A stretch of DNA of 10,077 nt from Rickettsiaceae bacterium (GTDB taxonomy: Bacteria; Pseudomonadota; Alphaproteobacteria; Rickettsiales; Rickettsiaceae): contig JANQTT010000114.1 in assembly GCA_030731565.1 (NCBI GenBank), positions 1 through 10,077 on the forward strand, in the 5' to 3' direction. Position numbers and translations under genes: made by a program. Below the pieces are notes generated by a model that was given only the letters and a program-made list of their open reading frames with translations, ran no database searches and was not told the origin of the DNA. Position 1 is the first letter of the stretch, and every line of letters starts with the position of its first letter. Below are positions 6,975-10,077 of the stretch, piece after piece.

Positions 6975-8276
6975 ATGTTTATGAGACTGTTTTACCTTCT
7001 AATTATTATTTCAATGACTTTGGCAAGTTCAGAAGGGGCAAATATTATTAGAGATTCTGAGATTCAAGAAACAGTTGATTTAGTTGTTAAACCTCTTAAG
7101 GAGGCTGCTAATTTACCAAATTTACAAATTCATATTATTGATGATCCAGCTCCAAATGCATTTACCGCCGGCGGAAATGATATTTTTATAAATAGTGGAC
7201 TTATTATTGATTTCCCTGATCCTGATATATTAAGAGGAGTTATAGCCCATGAAATTGGGCATATTCTAGGAAACCATATTATCCGCCGTCAAGAAGTAAT
7301 TGACAATTATATGAAAGCCTCAATTGGTACAACAGCTCTTGGCCTTGCTACTGCACTTAGCGGGGGCGCTGCAGGTGGCATAGCAATTGCTATGGGCGGG
7401 GCGCACTTTTCTGAAAGGTCAATATATGCGTATTCTAGAACTTTCGAATCAAGTGCAGATCAAACTGCATTAAAATTACTAGAAAAAGCTTCTCATAGTT
7501 CAGTTGGGCTTATTCATTTTTTTGAAAAAATGCAAGCCTTTGCCAAGACTAATATGATAAACCCATATGAACAAACGCATCCATTAAGTAATGATAGGCT
7601 GCTTGTATTACGTAGTTTTAATAAGCGTTCAAAATTTAAATCTAGTCAGAATAATGATGATATAACATATAAATATGCAAGAAGTTCTGCAAAACTAGCT
7701 GCTTTTACGCTGGATTTAGATAAAATTTTAGATTGTAAATTTAAAGAGGACGATGGAGAATTAACGCATTATATGAAGGCTATTAAATGTTTTCGAATGG
7801 GTAATTTTGATGATTCATTGAATCACGTTAACCGGCTTCTAATGAAGCATCCGGATGACCCGTTTTATCACGAGCTAAAAGCGCAAATTTATTTTGAAGC
7901 TGGAAAATCAGTAGCTTTTACAGAATATAATATTGCATACAAAGCAAGGCCAGATGACGTTCTAATAAGGCTAGGAATGGCAATAGTGGGAATGACAAAT
8001 CATGCCGATGACGAACAACATTTAACACGCTTTTATAAGGACCTAAAATTTGTTATAGAACATGATTCTGATAACCTACTAGCTCTTCATTATTTGGCTA
8101 TCTATTATGAAAAAAAGGGCCTTACTGGCAAAAGTCATTTAAATTCCGCTATCATTGCTCTCAAATCTGGTAGAGTTAAAGATGCCCGCGCTCTTGCGCA
8201 GTCGGCTATGCAGGAGTTGCCAAAAAAATCTCCAGATTGGTATAAAGCTGGTGATATTCTTGCTGCTACTGAATAA
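6975..8276 (+). CDS. BepA-like M48 zinc metalloprotease with TPRs
   Basis: BepA-type proteases are periplasmic. They degrade stalled LptD and other outer-membrane proteins and also help their assembly. The 433-residue product starts with a signal peptide (about 1-22, LFYLLIIISMTLASSEGA). The M48 domain follows: HEIGH with zinc ligands His92 and His96 and catalytic Glu93, a third ligand Glu158 in TFESSADQTAL, a glycine/alanine-rich stretch at 118-143 that may be a membrane-dipping loop, and the THPLSNDR motif (201-208) that holds the self-inhibitory His of BepA. Residues about 265-430 are TPR-like helices. The domain order and length match BepA (about 487). The start could be ATG 6975 or ATG 6981. 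It is followed by a DsbA gene in the same orientation, an order common in alphaproteobacteria. Confidence 0.85.
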   Translation: MFMRLFYLLIIISMTLASSEGANIIRDSEIQETVDLVVKPLKEAANLPNLQIHIIDDPAPNAFTAGGNDIFINSGLIIDFPDPDILRGVIAHEIGHILGNHIIRRQEVIDNYMKASIGTTALGLATALSGGAAGGIAIAMGGAHFSERSIYAYSRTFESSADQTALKLLEKASHSSVGLIHFFEKMQAFAKTNMINPYEQTHPLSNDRLLVLRSFNKRSKFKSSQNNDDITYKYARSSAKLAAFTLDLDKILDCKFKEDDGELTHYMKAIKCFRMGNFDDSLNHVNRLLMKHPDDPFYHELKAQIYFEAGKSVAFTEYNIAYKARPDDVLIRLGMAIVGMTNHADDEQHLTRFYKDLKFVIEHDSDNLLALHYLAIYYEKKGLTGKSHLNSAIIALKSGRVKDARALAQSAMQELPKKSPDWYKAGDILAATE

Positions 8277-8283
8277 TACTGAT

Positions 8284-8364
8284 CCTTGGCTTAAACGTTC
8301 GTATAGTCATTCGCTTTAAACTTGTGATGCACCGCTCTCTCGCCTTGTAATATTTAAGCTAAGG
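8284..8364. repeat. partial palindromic element with TATAGT arm
   Basis: Inverted ends CCTTGGCTTAAA (8284-8295) and TTTAAGCTAAGG (8353-8364) pair with one mismatch, just after the M48 stop codon. Inside lies a sequence starting TATAGTCATTCGC (8302) that matches the left arm of the complete palindrome at 8437, in the same direction, at about 18 of the first 22 positions. No matching ACTATA end closes it before 8541. This is either a half element, or the left end of a larger 240-base element running 8302-8541. The outer stem could also work as a weak hairpin terminator for the protease transcript. Confidence 0.5.
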
Positions 8365-8391
8365 GTATGGTATAAGTTTATATTGGTCTGG

Positions 8392-8420
8392 TTGATTTAT
8401 TTTGCAATAAGAACTAATAT
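8392..8420 (+). promoter_or_regulatory. candidate promoter for dsbA
   Basis: TTGATT (8392-8397) and TAATAT (8415-8420) are separated by 17 bases, each matching four of six sigma-70 consensus positions. Transcription from about 8427 would carry the palindrome at 8437-8541 in the leader of the DsbA gene (start 8567). The sequence is AT-rich, so chance matches are likely. Confidence 0.35.
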
Positions 8421-8436
8421 ATTGTAAAAGAATCTA

Positions 8437-8541
8437 TATAGTCATCCACTTTGCACTTGGTGCGTTGTTGCTCGTCGCTCACCTATTAGATATAGGCTTC
8501 GCTCCTCGCGTCTAGCACCAAATTCAAATTGAATAACTATA
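8437..8541. repeat. 105-bp palindromic element, TATAGT ends
   Basis: This perfectly centred palindrome (centre 8489) has arms beginning TATAGTCATCC on the left and, read from the right, TATAGTTATTC. The outer 27 bases match at about 22 positions, including an uninterrupted TTGGTGC block at 8457-8463. The next 18 bases mostly do not pair, and the tip pairs again (CCTAT with ATAGG). Its ends have the TA-TAG...CTA-TA form typical of small repeats mobilised at TA targets. It lies between the candidate dsbA promoter and the dsbA start, so it probably forms a hairpin in the leader. It is directly abutted by another TATAGTTATT on the right, making ATAACTATAGTTAT (8533-8546) a perfect palindrome. Confidence 0.75.
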
Positions 8542-8566
8542 GTTATTAAATTAAATATAAAAAATT

Positions 8567-9454
8567 ATGCTAAGAAATATTTTCAATTTTACACTTGCTC
8601 TTACTTTTATTGTGCTCGTCGCTCTTTATGCTTATAAAACTTTTAGCAAACCAGAAATAAAAAGAGTCGCCTTGAATGATTCAAAACCAGCGCAAGAAAA
8701 TATTACAAATTCAGGGGAAACTGCCCAGTTTTCTTCAAAAGAAGAAATTGAAGCAATCATAAAAGAATATATTATAAATAATCCAGATATCTTAGTTACT
8801 TCGCTTGAAAATATGCATAAAAAGAAGCTAATGGAATCAACTGAAAAGGCGAACCAGTACCTAGAAAATAACAGAAATAAAATAGAAACTTCAGGAAATC
8901 CACCAATTCTAGGGAATAAAGATGGGGATATATCTGTTGTTATGTTCTATGATTATAATTGTAGTTTTTGTAAAAAAGCAAATCTTGAAATTAACAAGGT
9001 TATTGATTCAGATTCCGGCGTAAAAATTATCCTAAGGCCTATTCCAATTCTGGGGGGAGCATCTTTATATGCAGCAAAAACTTCACTTGCTTTGCAGAAA
9101 ATATCAGAAGGAAATTTCTTAGCAATCCATAATGATATGATGAAGATGCAGTCGCTTGATGAAAATTCTATTAAAGAACTTATGGGAAATTATAAACTGG
9201 ATTATTCTGTAGTAGAGAATGAAATTAACAGCTATGCAACAAAGCAGCTAATTACTGAAAATTATGATTTTGCTAGGTCTTTAAATATATCGGGCGCTCC
9301 TTCATATATAATAAACGGTATTTTTGTTCCAGGTTATATACCTGAAGATAAATTTAAGCAGATCATATTACAGATCAGGGCTTCAGAAGAATCGGTTACT
9401 AACAGTAAGGTAGAAACATCGGAGAAAGAACCAGAAGATGAGTTAAAGAAATAG
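8567..9454 (+). CDS. DsbA-family thiol:disulfide oxidoreductase
   Basis: This protein is a periplasmic oxidoreductase that should introduce or shuffle disulfides in exported proteins. Its 295 residues include an N-terminal membrane anchor or uncleaved signal (about 5-22). A helical segment follows (about 57-105, SSKEEIEAIIKEYIINNPDI), typical of the N-terminal region of ScsC/BdbD-like DsbAs. The thioredoxin fold has the active site Cys132-Ser-Phe-Cys135 in YDYNCSFCKKA and the cis-proline Pro245 in SGAPSYIING. The C-terminal tail (about 272-295) is charged and low in complexity. CSFC differs from the CPHC of E. coli DsbA, so redox potential cannot be inferred. ATG 8567 has no clear Shine-Dalgarno. 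It follows the BepA-like protease after a 290-base gap with palindromic repeats; the two probably share an envelope quality-control role. Confidence 0.88.
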   Translation: MLRNIFNFTLALTFIVLVALYAYKTFSKPEIKRVALNDSKPAQENITNSGETAQFSSKEEIEAIIKEYIINNPDILVTSLENMHKKKLMESTEKANQYLENNRNKIETSGNPPILGNKDGDISVVMFYDYNCSFCKKANLEINKVIDSDSGVKIILRPIPILGGASLYAAKTSLALQKISEGNFLAIHNDMMKMQSLDENSIKELMGNYKLDYSVVENEINSYATKQLITENYDFARSLNISGAPSYIINGIFVPGYIPEDKFKQIILQIRASEESVTNSKVETSEKEPEDELKK

Positions 9455-9473
9455 GTCTATAGTTAGAATATTC

Positions 9474-9502
9474 TTGACTTAAAATTGAATTTATTCTAGT
9501 TT
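9474..9502 (+). promoter_or_regulatory. candidate promoter for tRNA-His
   Basis: TTGACT (9474-9479, five of six consensus positions) and TAGTTT (9497-9502, three of six) are separated by 17 bases. They would start a transcript near 9509, a few bases before the tRNA. The -35 box is good and the -10 weak. Read-through from dsbA, which ends at 9454, is the alternative. Confidence 0.4.
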
Positions 9503-9515
9503 ATCCCATGGTTAT

Positions 9516-9593
9516 GGCGGGTGTAGCTCAGTTGGTTAGAGCACCAGATTGTGATTCTGGGGGTCGCCGGTTCAATTCCGGTCATTCGCCCCA
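9516..9593 (+). tRNA. tRNA-His (GTG)
   Basis: The gene forms a complete cloverleaf with anticodon GTG at 9551-9553 in the loop TTGTGAT, between stem arms CCAGA and TCTGG. The acceptor arm pairs GCGGGTG (9517-9523) with CATTCGC (9583-9589), using two G-T pairs. A G at 9516 is placed to pair with C at 9590, the extra G-1:C73 pair that defines bacterial tRNA-His. The CCA end is encoded (9591-9593). The D arm has the usual TAGCTCAGTTGGTTAGAGC and the T arm the usual GGTTCAATTCC. It is transcribed rightward and looks fully functional. Confidence 0.95.
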
Positions 9594-9596
9594 TTT

Positions 9597-9620
9597 ACAT
9601 TATTTTCCAGAAAATAATGT
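9597..9620 (+). terminator. hairpin downstream of tRNA-His
   Basis: Perfect 10-bp arms ACATTATTTT and AAAATAATGT surround the loop CCAG, starting four bases after the CCA end. The position suggests a 3' processing or termination hairpin. The stem is AT-rich and is not followed by a T run, so termination would be inefficient. Confidence 0.45.
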
Positions 9621-9662
9621 TAGTAATGACATAAAAGAAAACAAGCTTATATAAGCACTTCT

Positions 9663-9803
9663 TATAGTAAAAGCAGCCCCATTAGTGTATGTTTGAGGCA
9701 AGATTTTAAAATTTAGTTTTAGCTTTTTCCCTTTTAAGTGCTAGACCATTAAATTTTAAAATATGATCTAGAAACGTACACTAATGGGGCTGCTTTTGTT
9801 ATA
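9663..9803. repeat. 141-bp palindromic element A
   Basis: The palindrome is centred at 9733. The inner part of each arm, AAAAGCAGCC through ATGTTT (9669-9694), pairs with 9772-9797 at 25 of 26 positions. The pairing continues outward to TATAGT on the left and, read from the right, TATAAC. Further in, ATTTTAAAATTTA at about 9703-9715 pairs with the opposite arm with a one-base shift. The centre (9709-9750) is almost the same sequence as the centre of the next element. No protein frame is present. It would fold into a very stable hairpin as RNA or single-stranded DNA. It lies in non-coding DNA downstream of a tRNA gene. Confidence 0.85.
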
Positions 9804-9860
9804 AACCTCCTAAATTTCTTTATCAGTGGGTTCGTGTTTTTATGACAGATTATAGCGAAT

Positions 9861-10024
9861 TATAGTAAACTACATTGGATTAGGTGATATTTATATAAAA
9901 TATTTTTAAATTTAGTTTTTAGCTTTTTACCTAGCAATGCTAACCCATTGCAAGGTAAAAAGGTAATAAATAAATTTAAATAAGATGCAATATAAATACG
10001 CCTAATTCAATGTGGTTTACTATA
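9861..10024. repeat. 164-bp palindromic element B
   Basis: The palindrome is centred at 9942.5 with 79-base arms and no net insertions. By hand count about three quarters of positions pair. Pairing is best at the ends (TATAGTAAAC on both sides, then ACATTG) and at the tip (9924-9939 with 9946-9961, 15 of 16), around the loop CTAACC. The middle of the arms is diverged. The ends TATAGT...ACTATA imply a TA target duplication. The outer arms do not resemble element A beyond TATAGTAAA, but the core 9908-9949 aligns closely with 9709-9750 of A. Confidence 0.85.
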
Positions 10025-10077
10025 TATAGATATACTTAGCCCTTGTTCGTTAGCTGACAAATTGATTGTCTGGCCGG
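10007..10077 (-). CDS. possible C-terminal end of a leftward gene (partial)
   Basis: Read leftward from 10075, one frame gives GQTINLSANEQGLSIS, then IYSKPH and a TGA stop (10007-10009). The first part has a protein-like composition, while the last residues and the stop come from the arm of palindrome B. The two other leftward frames also stop soon. Only 22 codons are visible, so no family can be named and the call is tentative. If real, insertion of the palindrome replaced the original end of the protein. Confidence 0.25.
   Translation of the reverse strand, partial: GQTINLSANEQGLSISIYSKPH

Noticed and set aside
9516..9803. tRNA attachment site for an integrated element
   Set aside because: I see no direct repeat of the tRNA 3' end downstream and no integrase gene; the nearby repeats look like TA-targeted elements.
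9663..10024. CRISPR array
   Set aside because: There are only two units, palindromic and of unequal length, with no regular short repeats or spacers and no cas genes.

Overview
The window is AT-rich bacterial DNA with nine protein genes or gene fragments, one tRNA-His gene and a set of palindromic non-coding elements. The organism looks like a Gram-negative alphaproteobacterium. The evidence is BamB beside a membrane-anchored TPR protein, a PleC/DivL-like sensor kinase, a FliK-like hook-length protein with an alphaproteobacterial look, and an M48 protease beside a DsbA. The AT bias, weak Shine-Dalgarno sequences and many palindromic repeats suit a Rickettsiales-type endosymbiont that still carries flagellar genes (Midichloriaceae / Jidaibacter-like). 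That placement is an inference from gene content, not from a marker gene.

Positions 1-301 hold no gene. There is a strong rightward intrinsic terminator at 207-246, possibly ending a small RNA, and a hairpin at 277-296 just past the end of bamB. Positions 302-4583 hold four leftward genes: sensor histidine kinase, cpoB/ybgF, a YfgM-like TPR protein and bamB. The last three are spaced by about 35 bases, and the kinase by about 100. Three of the four products act at the cell envelope (outer-membrane protein assembly, periplasmic chaperoning, coordination of peptidoglycan with outer-membrane constriction). The kinase may sense envelope state, but that is inferred only from position.

The fliK-like gene runs rightward from 4607, only 23 bases from the kinase start. 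It converges on a leftward M15-type peptidase (6257-6853) that resembles phage endolysin peptidases. A 121-base divergent region with overlapping inverted repeats separates that gene from a BepA-like M48 metalloprotease with C-terminal TPRs (6975-8276). A DsbA-type disulfide oxidoreductase follows (8567-9454), after a 290-base gap that contains a partial and a complete palindromic element. The protease and DsbA fit an envelope protein quality-control role together with BamB.

The right end holds tRNA-His(GTG) at 9516-9593, a short hairpin, and two long palindromic elements (9663-9803 and 9861-10024). These two share an inner core but have different outer arms. The complete palindromes start with TATAGT and end in TATA, so they look like non-autonomous mobile repeats with TA target duplications. 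The repeat family, with its modular arms and shared core, is the most unusual content. A possible C-terminal tail of a leftward gene enters from the right edge, and its stop codon lies inside the last palindrome. I did not find a convincing new multi-gene system; the protein genes are mostly recognisable envelope and flagellar functions.
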